Part shown: positions 1 to 8,066 of the stretch, in pieces
How positions within the stretch are numbered: position 1 is the first letter of the stretch
Layout of the letters: each line of letters opens with the position of its first letter
Assembly: GCA_004145795.1 (NCBI GenBank)
Contig: SEIO01000001.1
Coordinates: 1 to 64,000, forward strand
DNA: 64,000 nt
Direction of reading: 5' to 3'
Source: Lentibacillus lipolyticus
GTDB taxonomy: Bacteria; Bacillota; Bacilli; Bacillales; Amphibacillaceae
The notes under the pieces: model-generated
What the model was told of the DNA's origin: nothing
Seen by the model: only the letters and a program-made list of their open reading frames with translations
The model's database searches: none
Translations under genes and position numbers: made by a program

Positions 1-11
1 TTTTACTGATT

Positions 12-38
12 ACCAGTAATTTCCATTTATTTACTGGT
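12..38. repeat. Short inverted repeat at left edge
   Basis: ACCAGTAA (12-19) and TTACTGGT (31-38) form an 8-bp perfect inverted repeat with an 11-nt loop. It may be a terminator for a gene lying left of the window, but there is no strong T-tract on either side. The rest of 1-340, outside this repeat and the spoVAF terminator, shows no convincing gene. Confidence 0.35.
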
Positions 39-273
39 CTAGTTTCCTGATGCCTTTTTTCGCAAAATTGAACCTTGACAATCGAATATTTAGTTATTTT
101 CCTCTTGACATATCACCGCAGGTCTTTTCCATTCAGCAGCAAAAATTTATATAAGTTTATTCGAAAAAAATATCCAGTTGCAAGTGCCAATTTGCTATAT
201 GTATACGTCGCGATTTGACTTATTTTGCAGCAAAGTGTAAAAACACTTTACCACATGAAATCCAAAAATGAAA

Positions 274-313
274 GGGAGAAAGAAGTACCCTATTAAGGCG
301 CATTCTTTCTCCC
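274..313 (-). terminator. Rho-independent terminator of spoVAF
   Basis: A perfect 11-bp stem (274-284 with 303-313, GGGAGAAAGAA/TTCTTTCTCCC) lies just downstream of the spoVAF stop on the minus strand. It is followed in that direction by a T-rich run (TTTCATTTTTGG). Confidence 0.75.
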
Positions 314-340
314 GATAGCACACATGTATCTTCCAACCTT

Positions 341-1819
341 TTACTGTTTAACCGGCTGTCGGTAATCGTTTCTCGGATGAACAATGCTTGGACGCCGGTT
401 TGAATAAGGCATTGGTACACGAAACAGAATTTCGATCATAGCCATCGGATTAAATGGCAGCAAGGGCCACATATACGGTGTCCTGATTGATTTCAGACGG
501 ACAAGCGCTAGGATATAAATGGTTGTCGCAATTAAAAATCCAATCAATCCGAACAGGCCAGTTATAATGACCAGTCCGAACCTGGATATTTTATTGGCAA
601 CGCCCAATTCGTAACTTGGTGTGACATAAATGCCAATGGCACTTACAGACACATACAAAATAACTTCCGGACCAAACATACCAACATCAATGGCTATCTG
701 ACCAATCAGCACTGCTGCAATCAGTCCCATTGCAGTAGACAGTGGGGTTGGCGTGTGTATCGCAGCCATCCGTAAAAACTCGACACCCAGATCGGCAAGA
801 ATGATTTGCAGCGCAAGCGGCACCGTCCCTTCATCCTTAGGCCCGATAAACGAGAGTTCCCCTGGAAGCAGTGTCGGATCCAGCGCAAAAAGAAGCCATA
901 CAGGAAGCAAAAAAATGGATGCCATAATAGCAAGGAACCTTATCCACCGAATAAAAGTCCCTAGCGCAGGTGTTTCGCGATATTCCTCCGCATGCTGTAC
1001 GTGATGGAAAAATGTGGTTGGTAAGATCATTACACTCGGTGATGTATCAACAATCAGCAGGATGTGCCCTTCCATTAAATGGGTCGATGCAACATCTGGT
1101 CTTTCCGTGTACCGGACGAGTGGATATGGCTTCCATTTCCGGCTAATAATAAATTCTTCTATCGCTTTATCCGCCATTGGAATGCCATCCACTTCAACAT
1201 TCTTGACCCTCTCTTTTATCTCGTTAACGAGTCCCTCATCGGCTATATCTTTAATATAACAGAGACAAACGTCCGTTTTGGATCTTTCACCAACCTTTAG
1301 CATTTCATGACGAAGTCTTGCATCACGAATCCTTCTGCGGGTCAAGGCAGTGTTTTCAATGATATTTTCCGTAAACCCATCTCGTGACCCCCTGACAACA
1401 TGCTCTGTATCAGGTTCTTCAGGCGACCGCCCCGGATAGTTACGGGTGTCGACAATAAAGGCATATTTGATCCCGTCGACAAATATAACAATTAATCCGG
1501 ACAGCATTTGATCGACAGCTTCATCCAGGGATTCTGTTTTATTAACCTGCATATACACAATTCGGTTCTCAATAATCTCCGGAACCTTTTTCATATTGCT
1601 TTCCTTGTCATTAATATCAACAAGTTTTCGGATAATTTCCAGCACAACAGAGCTATCACAAAGGCCGGTTAAGTAATACAGGTGTACCTTTCTCTTTAAG
1701 ATGATTAATTCCCGAAATCCAAGGTCAAAAGAGGTGCCAACTCCAATATTGTTTTTCATGTATGCGTCATTTTTGTCGATTTTTGCATAAATAGGACTTT
1801 TATTTTGATCTTGTTTCAT
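341..1819 (-). CDS. spoVAF: SpoVAF, GerA-type spore germination membrane protein
   Basis: About 492 aa. An N-terminal soluble half (roughly residues 1-280) is followed by several hydrophobic segments (about 295-445), the architecture of the GerAA/SpoVAF family. These proteins sit in the spore inner membrane; in B. subtilis SpoVAF (5AF) has been reported to partner with FigP (YqhR), and a yqhR homologue lies at 60.2-60.7 kb here. The ATG at 1819 is preferred over the upstream ATG at 1873 because TGGAGTG precedes it by about 7 nt and the upstream extension overlaps spoVAB. It is the last gene of this spoVA operon, 43 bp after spoVAB. In B. subtilis spoVAC, AD and AE genes lie between AB and AF; here they are absent. 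Assignment to the family is firm; AF rather than another GerA-family subunit is supported by context. Confidence 0.88.
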   Translation of the reverse strand: MKQDQNKSPIYAKIDKNDAYMKNNIGVGTSFDLGFRELIILKRKVHLYYLTGLCDSSVVLEIIRKLVDINDKESNMKKVPEIIENRIVYMQVNKTESLDEAVDQMLSGLIVIFVDGIKYAFIVDTRNYPGRSPEEPDTEHVVRGSRDGFTENIIENTALTRRRIRDARLRHEMLKVGERSKTDVCLCYIKDIADEGLVNEIKERVKNVEVDGIPMADKAIEEFIISRKWKPYPLVRYTERPDVASTHLMEGHILLIVDTSPSVMILPTTFFHHVQHAEEYRETPALGTFIRWIRFLAIMASIFLLPVWLLFALDPTLLPGELSFIGPKDEGTVPLALQIILADLGVEFLRMAAIHTPTPLSTAMGLIAAVLIGQIAIDVGMFGPEVILYVSVSAIGIYVTPSYELGVANKISRFGLVIITGLFGLIGFLIATTIYILALVRLKSIRTPYMWPLLPFNPMAMIEILFRVPMPYSNRRPSIVHPRNDYRQPVKQ

Positions 1820-1862
1820 GCATAACACTCCACTCATGTAAACTGACTCAGTGCTCGCTGAT

Positions 1863-2291
1863 TTATTTAACAAAAATAATCCATTGGAAAATTGATCCTG
1901 CTACCTTTCCAAACACAATCGCCATCAAAAGCCAAAGCAGTTTATCTTCCATCCGTATCCGCTTTGATAAAATTGGAATTACATTCAGTATCTCGGTCAA
2001 AGCTGCAGCAAGCATTCCATTAAAAACGCCATGAAATAATCCCCACATAACTAATAGAACCACTGATTGATTCCAAGTGATATCTGCGAACGACATAAAA
2101 ATGCCAAAAAGTGACCCCAATATTACACTTGCAATATACATTTTGATAAATGTACCTGATTTACTCAGCTGAATTAACCGCGGGATAACCCCAAGCAGTG
2201 TCAGAAATGCAACCAATCCGCCCCCTACAGCGATACCAGCAGCGAATCCTATCAAAGTCTCCAGCAAACTAGTCCAAATGCTCACGTTCAC
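1863..2291 (-). CDS. spoVAB: SpoVAB, stage V sporulation membrane protein
   Basis: 142 aa and almost entirely hydrophobic, with about four membrane segments. The stretches GFAAGIAVGGGLVAFLTLLG and LAAALTEILNVIPILSKRI match SpoVAB. The product belongs to the SpoVA system, which moves dipicolinic acid into the developing spore and out during germination. The reading frame opens with GTG at 2291, with a second in-frame GTG at 2285; either could be the start. It overlaps the end of spoVAA by 23 nt, which suggests translational coupling. Length agrees with B. subtilis SpoVAB (about 141 aa). Confidence 0.88.
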   Translation of the reverse strand: MNVSIWTSLLETLIGFAAGIAVGGGLVAFLTLLGVIPRLIQLSKSGTFIKMYIASVILGSLFGIFMSFADITWNQSVVLLVMWGLFHGVFNGMLAAALTEILNVIPILSKRIRMEDKLLWLLMAIVFGKVAGSIFQWIIFVK

Positions 2292-2886
2292 TCAACTTAT
2301 TCTCATGGTGACTGAGGTAATTGTCCAAATCTTGCTGGTAATTAAATATCTCCACTTCCAGAGGGCTTGGTTCTTCATTGAAACGCTTCGTAAACCAATG
2401 ATTAAAAAATAGGAGCATACCGACGCCCAGCCCCAATGAGTAAGGAATTTGTATCCATAATGGATAGTCATTTTCCTCACCTGTCAGCAAATAATGAAGT
2501 TTCTGCTGTACTTCCTGCATGCTGACATCATAATGAAAATTCATAATGGTCATGGCTGTTCCAATGAACAGCAGGAGCCAAACTGCTGACACAAGCAGGG
2601 GGTTTGCCGATTTTTTATATTCCAGTACACGGATAATCGTCTGTGCAGGACCGATGATTTGAAATTCAAAGCCGCTGTACTGGCTATTCAGGTGATCGAC
2701 TACTAAAAAACTGTCAACGACCACGACATTTCGGTCGGATTTAGAGATTTTAAAAAGTGGCGTTTTTTCCAGCTCATTTTTTAGCTGAGCGTCTGCTGAA
2801 ACGTATGCTATATCTTGAAGCTTTACTTCCTGCAGGTATCTGAGTTCTGCATTTTTCTTCATACGTACATAAACGATTGGCGCCAT
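2269..2886 (-). CDS. spoVAA: SpoVAA, stage V sporulation protein
   Basis: 205 aa. A soluble N-terminal domain (about 1-95) precedes two membrane segments (about 98-115 and 146-165) and a charged C-terminus, as in SpoVAA. It is the first gene of the spoVA operon and is preceded by AAAGGG and a sigma-G-like promoter. SpoVAA is needed for dipicolinic acid uptake in B. subtilis, though its biochemical role within the SpoVA complex is not well defined. Identification rests on domain layout, length and operon position beside spoVAB and spoVAF. Confidence 0.85.
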   Translation of the reverse strand: MAPIVYVRMKKNAELRYLQEVKLQDIAYVSADAQLKNELEKTPLFKISKSDRNVVVVDSFLVVDHLNSQYSGFEFQIIGPAQTIIRVLEYKKSANPLLVSAVWLLLFIGTAMTIMNFHYDVSMQEVQQKLHYLLTGEENDYPLWIQIPYSLGLGVGMLLFFNHWFTKRFNEEPSPLEVEIFNYQQDLDNYLSHHENKLSEREHLD

Positions 2887-2921
2887 GTAGTGATCATCCC
2901 TTTAAAAAGCATTCGTTTACG

Positions 2922-2951
2922 TAGTATTTGCCGAAATCGAAGGAAATATCA
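2922..2951 (-). promoter_or_regulatory. Candidate sigma-G promoter of spoVA
   Basis: On the minus strand, TGATAT (2946-2951) and AATACTA (2922-2928) are separated by 17 nt. They resemble the sigma-G -35 TGAATA and -10 CATACTA elements, with one mismatch at -10. Known spoVA operons are sigma-G dependent. The rest of the 2887-3220 gap between the divergent spoVAA and spoIIP genes holds an inverted repeat, GTTCAAAAA/TTTTTGAAC (3124-3132/3155-3163), in the spoIIP leader, and nothing else recognised. Confidence 0.5.
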
Positions 2952-3220
2952 CAGAGAAAAACAATTGCGGATATTATTTGTTGAGACAAGTGTATTTTTA
3001 AAAATGCAAAATAAATTTTTCTGTTCTATTAGAAATATTCTTTTCATAACTTTTTACTAGGTTCTTTTAGAAGAAATAGCTCAAAAATCAGTTATTGCTA
3101 ATTACTTGTCTCTAGTAGTGCGTGTTCAAAAAAGAGGATATAATTTTCACCGAATTTTTGAACAACCTCTTGTCAAAAAATCATATGCAAGTGATAAGTT
3201 ACTGGAAAGGTTGGAATGAA

Positions 3221-4354
3221 ATGAAGCTGACATGGAAATATCACATCCTCGTATACTTGGCTGGCATTATAATCATATTCCTGCTTATATCGTTTATTTC
3301 GCTGTCCCAAACACAGAACCGCTTTTTTCACTTGTCAATTGTCAACGAACTAACGGAGTCTGTCCTCATCTCAGAATCGTTAATGCTGATGATGAGCTCC
3401 GAAGTTCCGCAGCTTGAAACCAATTTAGAGAAACACAACATCGAAATGCCGGATTTATCAACCTTAATGTTTGAGTTTTCTTCTGGTATTACCCCAAAAA
3501 ATTTTACAAGTCTGCTCGGGGTCGGATTACCAGGCATGAATACTTTTTCAAACGGAATGCGCCTTTCGGGGAAAGGGTTTAATGAAGCCTCTATGCCTAT
3601 TGAATCTCCTCCTCCTGATTTTGAAAAACTGCTTGAAGAGGAAAGCAAGGATGATCAGACGAAACCTGATAACGAAACGGTGCCGTCCAAGACGGATGCA
3701 AGTGTATTTATTTATCACAGTCATGCCTGGGAAGCTTTCTTACCGTTAATGGATGATACGGATAAAAAGCCCAGTGAAGCTTCCAGCATAAACAAAAAGG
3801 AAAATATTATTAAAGTCGGGTCGATGCTCACCCAGCAATTGAAGAAAAGAGGGATTGATGCCGTTCATGACAAAACAAATGTTACAGCGAGTCTGCACGA
3901 ACGAGGATGGGATTACAATGACTCTTACAAATTTTCCCGGCAAACTGTACAAGAAGTGTCCGCTTCCAACGATTCCATCAGTTATTATATTGACGTACAC
4001 CGTGATGCCCAGCGAAAAGATGCAACAACGGCGACTATCAACGGAGAAAAGTATGCCAAGCTCTATTTCATTGTAGGTACAGGACATAAAAATTATAAAG
4101 AGAACCTGGCATTTGCAAAAAAGTTGAGTCAAATGCTAAACGAAAAATATCCTGGCCTGAGCAAAGGTATTTTCAAAAAAAGCAAATCTGAGGGAAATGG
4201 CATTTATAATCAGGACCTTTCCGAACGATCGATTCTGGTTGAATTTGGTGGTGTTGACAACACGCAAAAAGAACTGAAAAATACATCAGAGGCACTCGCT
4301 GAGGTTATTCGTGAACATCAGCAAAATGCTATGAAAGTCAACAAATCGGATTAA
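3221..4354 (+). CDS. spoIIP: SpoIIP-family peptidoglycan amidase/endopeptidase
   Basis: 377 aa. One N-terminal membrane anchor (about residues 8-29), a linker, then the SpoIIP catalytic domain. That domain shows YHSHAWEAF (H166/H168, E171), YIDVHRDA (H260) and ILVEFGGVDN (E341), the expected zinc-ligand and catalytic positions. SpoIIP works with SpoIID and SpoIIM to remove septal peptidoglycan and drive engulfment. The ATG at 3221 is chosen because GGAAAGG precedes it and the anchor begins there; the frame runs open back to 3122. In B. subtilis spoIIP lies beside gpr, so its place between sigF and spoVA is unusual. It may be a paralogue rather than the only SpoIIP of the genome. Confidence 0.85.
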   Translation: MKLTWKYHILVYLAGIIIIFLLISFISLSQTQNRFFHLSIVNELTESVLISESLMLMMSSEVPQLETNLEKHNIEMPDLSTLMFEFSSGITPKNFTSLLGVGLPGMNTFSNGMRLSGKGFNEASMPIESPPPDFEKLLEEESKDDQTKPDNETVPSKTDASVFIYHSHAWEAFLPLMDDTDKKPSEASSINKKENIIKVGSMLTQQLKKRGIDAVHDKTNVTASLHERGWDYNDSYKFSRQTVQEVSASNDSISYYIDVHRDAQRKDATTATINGEKYAKLYFIVGTGHKNYKENLAFAKKLSQMLNEKYPGLSKGIFKKSKSEGNGIYNQDLSERSILVEFGGVDNTQKELKNTSEALAEVIREHQQNAMKVNKSD

Positions 4355-4390
4355 GGACTCATCCGATTTCATGCCATCAATACAACAAAA

Positions 4391-4427
4391 ACATGCTGTT
4401 CTGCCGTTAGACGGCGAAACAGCATGT
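4391..4427. terminator. Bidirectional terminator between spoIIP and sigF
   Basis: The arms ACATGCTGTT (4391-4400) and AACAGCATGT (4418-4427) pair perfectly, extended by GCCG/CGGC (4403-4406/4412-4415). The genes converge on it. The minus-strand flank TTTTGTTGTA is T-rich, so it should work best for the spoIIA operon. Confidence 0.8.
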
Positions 4428-4432
4428 GATTG

Positions 4433-5185
4433 TTAATTCATATGAACTTTTATTTCATGTAATATTTTCTTTTCAAGTCTGGATACCTGTACCTGTGAAA
4501 TCCCAAGCCGCTCTGCTACTTCCGCCTGTGTTTTATCTTTATAATAACGCAAATATAGTATTAATCGTTCTCGTTCATTCAGGCCTCTGATAGCTTCCTG
4601 TAATGTAAGTTTATCAAACCATGATGTATCATCATCGGCAATTTGGTCCAGCAGTGTAATTGGGTCTCCATCATTTTCAAACACTGTTTCGTGAATGGAG
4701 TGCGGTGATTTAGCTGCTTCTTCCGCATGCACGACTTCTTCTGTTGTGATCTCAAGTGCTTCAGCAATCTCTAGCACTGTTGGAGACCGTCCCAACGTTT
4801 TTGTCAATTCATCCCGTTTTTTGCGTATTCGATTCCCTGTTTCTTTAAGGGAGCGGCTCACCTTTACGCTGCCATCATCTCGAATAAAACGCTGAATCTC
4901 TCCAATGATCATCGGCACAGCATATGTAGAGAAACGGACATCATAAGATAAATCAAATTTATCAATGGACTTGATTAATCCAATACTCCCAATCTGAAAC
5001 AAATCATCAGGATCATATCCGCGATTGATAAATCGTTGTACAACTGACCAGACAAGCCTCACATTCTTCTCAACCAGAATGTCACGTGCTTCTTTGTCAC
5101 CTTGCTGACTTCGGTGAATATATTCTTTTACCTGTTCATCCGTCAACGACTCCTGACTATTTTCATGTTTAACGTTTACATCCAT
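4433..5185 (-). CDS. sigF: RNA polymerase sporulation sigma factor SigF
   Basis: 250 aa from the ATG at 5185 (MDVNVKHEN); an in-frame ATG two codons upstream lies directly against the weak AGGG ribosome site. Region 2 (DDLFQIGSIGLIKSIDKFDL, then VRFSTYAVPMIIGEIQRF) and the C-terminal helix-turn-helix (AEVAERLGISQVQVSRLEKK) are intact. SigF is the first forespore-specific sigma factor, held inactive by SpoIIAB and released by SpoIIAA. It is the third gene of spoIIA, 2 nt after spoIIAB in the annotated frame, and ends at a strong terminator. Likely targets in this window are dacF and spoIVB. Confidence 0.97.
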   Translation of the reverse strand: MDVNVKHENSQESLTDEQVKEYIHRSQQGDKEARDILVEKNVRLVWSVVQRFINRGYDPDDLFQIGSIGLIKSIDKFDLSYDVRFSTYAVPMIIGEIQRFIRDDGSVKVSRSLKETGNRIRKKRDELTKTLGRSPTVLEIAEALEITTEEVVHAEEAAKSPHSIHETVFENDGDPITLLDQIADDDTSWFDKLTLQEAIRGLNERERLILYLRYYKDKTQAEVAERLGISQVQVSRLEKKILHEIKVHMN

Positions 5186-5193
5186 AGGCATCC

Positions 5194-5631
5194 CTATTTA
5201 GAAACCGTTTTTTTTGATAGTTGTTTTTTCATATAGACAGTTGTACCATTGTCAGGCAGTGATATGATTTCCAGATTGTCCATGAAATTTTCAATGATGG
5301 TAAATCCCATTCCAGACCGTTCTAATTCCGGTTTTGATGTGTACAGAGGTTGTCTTGCTTCGTCCACATTGCTGATTCCGATTCCTTCATCCTTTATCGT
5401 CAATTCAACGGCATCATCATCCAATGTACAGGTGATGGATACCAAATGCCCTGGTTCATTGTTATAGCCATGGATGATAGCATTGGTTACCGCTTCAGAG
5501 ACAACCGTTTTGATTTCGGTTAGTTCATCCATAGTCGGGTCCAGCTGGGCCACAAATGACCCGATCGTTACCCGGGCAAATGCCTCATTCTCACTGATAC
5601 TCGAAAACTCTACATACATTTCATTTTTCAT
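5194..5631 (-). CDS. spoIIAB: Anti-sigma-F factor and serine kinase SpoIIAB
   Basis: 145 aa GHKL-fold protein. The N box ([11 protein letters not shown]), G1/D box (DEGIGI) and G2 box (GMGF) needed for ATP binding are all present. SpoIIAB binds and inhibits SigF and also phosphorylates SpoIIAA. Its ATG overlaps the spoIIAA stop by 4 nt (ATGA), a sign of translational coupling that would keep the two partners near a fixed ratio. Length equals the B. subtilis protein almost exactly. Confidence 0.97.
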   Translation of the reverse strand: MKNEMYVEFSSISENEAFARVTIGSFVAQLDPTMDELTEIKTVVSEAVTNAIIHGYNNEPGHLVSITCTLDDDAVELTIKDEGIGISNVDEARQPLYTSKPELERSGMGFTIIENFMDNLEIISLPDNGTTVYMKKQLSKKTVSK

Positions 5632-5981
5632 GAAGCCACCCCCAGCGCAGATAACGCGTGTTCTTCGTTCTCCTCCAAGCGAACAATTTTAAACATACCA
5701 CTCATGTCAAATAATCGGTAGACTGGTGCAGAAATCGAACATACCACCATTTCCCCACCAAGTTGCAGTACTTCCTTATATCTGCCTAGGACAACCCCAA
5801 GACCGGAGCTGTCCATGAATGATACATCCTCCAGGTTCAAAATCACATGTGTGATGTTATTCTTGTGCATCATTTTTTTCCACTCGCTCCGTAGTGTTTC
5901 GGATTCATGGTGGTCCAATTCACCGGACAATCGTACAATTAGTACATTCTGTTTTACATCAAACGAAGCAGTCAGACTCAT
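5628..5981 (-). CDS. spoIIAA: Anti-anti-sigma factor SpoIIAA
   Basis: 117 aa STAS-domain protein. [15 protein letters not shown] carries the phosphorylated serine at residue 58, the same position as in B. subtilis. In the unphosphorylated state it displaces SpoIIAB from SigF; the SpoIIE phosphatase, not in this window, reactivates it. It is the first gene of spoIIA, with AAGGAGG before the ATG, and lies about 115 nt downstream of a sigma-H promoter with a structured leader between. Confidence 0.97.
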   Translation of the reverse strand: MSLTASFDVKQNVLIVRLSGELDHHESETLRSEWKKMMHKNNITHVILNLEDVSFMDSSGLGVVLGRYKEVLQLGGEMVVCSISAPVYRLFDMSGMFKIVRLEENEEHALSALGVAS

Positions 5982-6007
5982 TCCAGTTCCTCCTTATTTT
6001 TCATTAG

Positions 6008-6036
6008 CAGTTAAAAATATAAATGCTTTTAACTGC
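6008..6036 (-). repeat. 10-bp inverted repeat in the spoIIA leader
   Basis: GCAGTTAAAA (6008-6017) and TTTTAACTGC (6027-6036) are perfectly complementary across a 9-nt loop. They lie between the sigma-H promoter and the spoIIAA ribosome site. A smaller stem, TTGGC/GCCAA (6067-6071/6077-6081), sits further upstream in the leader. No T-tract follows, so this is more likely a leader hairpin or protein site than a terminator. Confidence 0.5.
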
Positions 6037-6095
6037 ACAAGTGCAACTACGGCACACGCCTAGGGTTTGGCGATAAGCCAAGTTTCTAATAGTAA

Positions 6096-6125
6096 TTATT
6101 CAAGGGAATCAGAGAAAATTCCTGC
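6096..6125 (-). promoter_or_regulatory. Sigma-H promoter of the spoIIA operon
   Basis: Minus strand: GCAGGAATT (6117-6125) matches the sigma-H -35 RNAGGAWWW in full. CTTGAATAA (6096-6104) matches -10 RNNGAATWW at all but the first base. The spacer is 12 nt. The spoIIA operon is a classic Spo0A~P/sigma-H target; TTTTGTCAAGG just upstream of the -35 resembles a degenerate 0A box. Confidence 0.8.
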
Positions 6126-6163
6126 CCCTTGACAAAAGAAGAAGAAATTCGTCTGAACATCTG

Positions 6164-7348
6164 TTATTTCACCATATTTTGCACTGTCCGCTTAAAGAGT
6201 GTAAAATAGGATGCTTTATTCACATCCTGCTGGACAATTAGGGGCGTTGTGGATAATTTCTTTCCTTTACTTTTCACGACCAATTTGCCGACCTGGTCCC
6301 CTTTTTGAAGTGGCAATGTCAGGTTCTCATCCAGTTTTGCAGTGGCAGTCACTTTTTTGTCTTCTTCCCCTTTTTTATGAATGGTGCTAATCGATTCAGC
6401 TGCAGCAACGTCAACTGTTTGCTCTTCAGCCTTCAAGAAGTCAATCGTTGTAATCTGTTCCCCTTTTTCGTACAAGTTTTTAGTTTCATAATGATTAAAT
6501 GCATAGTCCAGCATTTTGCTCACAGAAGCATTGCGTTTTTTCGTCGTGTCTGTACCCATAACAACTGCAATCATACGCATATTATTTTTTTCGGCGGTTG
6601 CTGTCAGACAATACTTGGCCTCATTGGTATATCCAGTTTTTAACCCGTCAACACCGGGATAGGATTTCACCAGTTTGTTGGTATTAACTAACCAAAACTC
6701 ATTTTCTTGCCCCTTTCGCAAGTAGTCCTCGTAAATGGATGTATAATCGGTTACAGACTCGTATGCCAGCAATTTTTTCGCCATAACAGCCATATCATGC
6801 GCCGTACTGTAATGATCCTCGGCAGGCAGCCCGGTGGAGTTCTGGAATTGAGTATTTTCCAGTCCCAACGCTTTTGCTTTTTGGTTCATCATCTTCACAA
6901 ACGCCTTTTCGCTCCCTGCGATCCGTTCTGCCAAAGCAACGCTGGCATCATTGGCCGACGCGATAGCAACTCCTTTAAGAAGGTTATCAACAGTCATTTC
7001 CTCGCCTTGCTCAAGAAATATCTGTGAGCCCCCCATGGATGCTGCCCGTTCACTGATGCGTAATGTCTCGTCTTTTTTAAGTTCGCCTTCGTCAATGGCT
7101 TCCATAATTAACAAAAGCGTCATAATTTTTGTCATACTTGCCGGAGCCAGTTTTTCATCTGTGTTTTTTTCATAGATTACTTTACCTGTATCCCGTTCCA
7201 TCAAAATGGCGGATTTGGCATCAGGTGCCAGGTTTAATTCCTGTTTAGCATTTTCATCTTCATCCGTTTCTTTTGCAAATACAAAAGCGGCCGGTATTAA
7301 TAGATTGAAAAGCATGATGATGCTGGTCAGTAAGACAAACCTTTTCAT
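6164..7348 (-). CDS. dacF: Sporulation D-alanyl-D-alanine carboxypeptidase DacF
   Basis: 394 aa with an N-terminal signal peptide (about residues 1-25) and a class-A low-molecular-weight PBP domain. The three active-site motifs are SMTK (S71-K74), SAN (131-133) and KTG (237-239). A C-terminal beta domain and short tail end in a weakly amphipathic stretch. It trims the pentapeptide side chain of peptidoglycan; DacF acts in the forespore to set cortex cross-linking. It stands upstream of spoIIA as in B. subtilis and has its own sigma-F promoter. No clear terminator separates it from spoIIA, so read-through into spoIIAA is possible. Confidence 0.92.
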   Translation of the reverse strand: MKRFVLLTSIIMLFNLLIPAAFVFAKETDEDENAKQELNLAPDAKSAILMERDTGKVIYEKNTDEKLAPASMTKIMTLLLIMEAIDEGELKKDETLRISERAASMGGSQIFLEQGEEMTVDNLLKGVAIASANDASVALAERIAGSEKAFVKMMNQKAKALGLENTQFQNSTGLPAEDHYSTAHDMAVMAKKLLAYESVTDYTSIYEDYLRKGQENEFWLVNTNKLVKSYPGVDGLKTGYTNEAKYCLTATAEKNNMRMIAVVMGTDTTKKRNASVSKMLDYAFNHYETKNLYEKGEQITTIDFLKAEEQTVDVAAAESISTIHKKGEEDKKVTATAKLDENLTLPLQKGDQVGKLVVKSKGKKLSTTPLIVQQDVNKASYFTLFKRTVQNMVK

Positions 7349-7377
7349 TTTCCACCCTCCAATATGTCATATACTTC

Positions 7378-7407
7378 TAGGGTCGCCATGTATGGATTGT
7401 TTTATAC
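7378..7407 (-). promoter_or_regulatory. Sigma-F promoter of dacF
   Basis: Minus strand: GTATA (7403-7407) matches the sigma-F -35 GYATA. GGCGACCCTA (7378-7387) matches -10 GGNNANAHTR with one mismatch. The spacer is exactly 15 nt. dacF is a known sigma-F gene in B. subtilis. Confidence 0.72.
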
Positions 7408-7437
7408 GATTTTTTAGCTAAATGGATAAACAAAAAC

Positions 7438-8034
7438 AGGCTGGGACATAACGATAAAATGAAACACCGCTGAACAATATGTATATAATGCGTCGTAACT
7501 TCAAGATGTTTTCAATAAGTTCGTAAACTTCTCGCCCCGCCGTCCGGGATCGTTCCGGGCGGATGCTTTCCGCGGGCACGGCCTCAGCTTCCTCGCGGAC
7601 AAACCACCGCTCCGGGATCTTCGGGCTCGTGCTGTTCCCGCAGGAGTCACCGCCCTCCACTCACCCAGACTAGTGAAGTGGTATCATGCGTTTTTTCATA
7701 ATGATTCCTGTTTGAACAAATAGCTTATAAACACGCAAAACTAGCGGAGTAAAAACACGGAGACTCCTGTGGGAATGCGCAGTGTGAAGACCCCGCAGAA
7801 AAAGCGATTTTCTTTTTCGAGGAGGCTGAGGACAAGCCCACGGAAAGCGTAGTGTTTTTCCGGAGCGGTGTTATAGCACTCAATATTTTTGATGTTACGA
7901 CGCATTTTCTATCTATTGTGCTGGAAACAATAAAGTTCACGAAATGAGCAAATAAAAAATCCGAACAGATTGCAACGGATAAGTTGTTGAATCATCGTTC
8001 GGATTTTTTACTTTCATACTTTTGTCCCAGTCTC
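7438..8034. repeat. About 600-bp palindromic intergenic repeat element
   Basis: The stretch between dacF and pdp (7349-8066) holds no gene. It is bounded by CTGGGACATAA (7441) and TTTTGTCCCAG (ends 8030) in inverted orientation. Inside, ATGCGTCGTAAC (7488-7499) pairs with GTTACGACGCAT (7894-7905). The segments 7565-7594/7818-7850 and 7632-7649/7762-7780 are also imperfectly complementary and nested, centred near 7700. The GC-rich core with CTTTCCGCGGGC and GGAGACTCCTGTGGGAA is of a type widespread in Bacillaceae genomes. Short open frames inside it, such as the 80-aa frame at 7418-7660, look non-coding. A diverged copy lies at 16955-17150. Confidence 0.72.
7954..8009. terminator. Terminator module at the end of the repeat (pdp side)
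   Basis: AAAAAATCCGAAC (7954-7966) and GTTCGGATTTTTT (7997-8009) form a perfect 13-bp stem with A/T tracts on both sides, so it can terminate in both directions. It is probably the terminator of deoB-punA-pdp. The same CCGAAC/GTTCGG hairpin type recurs at 39147-39194 and, in variant form, at 57901-57944. Confidence 0.72.
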
Positions 8035-8066
8035 TTTTATACCTATACATTAATAAGCATGGCTGT

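Noticed and set aside
3122-3220. N-terminal extension of SpoIIP to the ATG at 3122
   Set aside because: No ribosome site precedes it, the extension is not like a SpoIIP N-terminus, and an inverted repeat lies inside it; the ATG at 3221 has a good site.
7418-7660. 80-aa open frame (minus strand) and a 71-aa frame at 7725-7940 inside the palindromic element
   Set aside because: Both follow the GC-rich arms of the inverted repeat, have arginine/proline-skewed composition and no credible ribosome site. They look like artefacts of repeat sequence, not genes.
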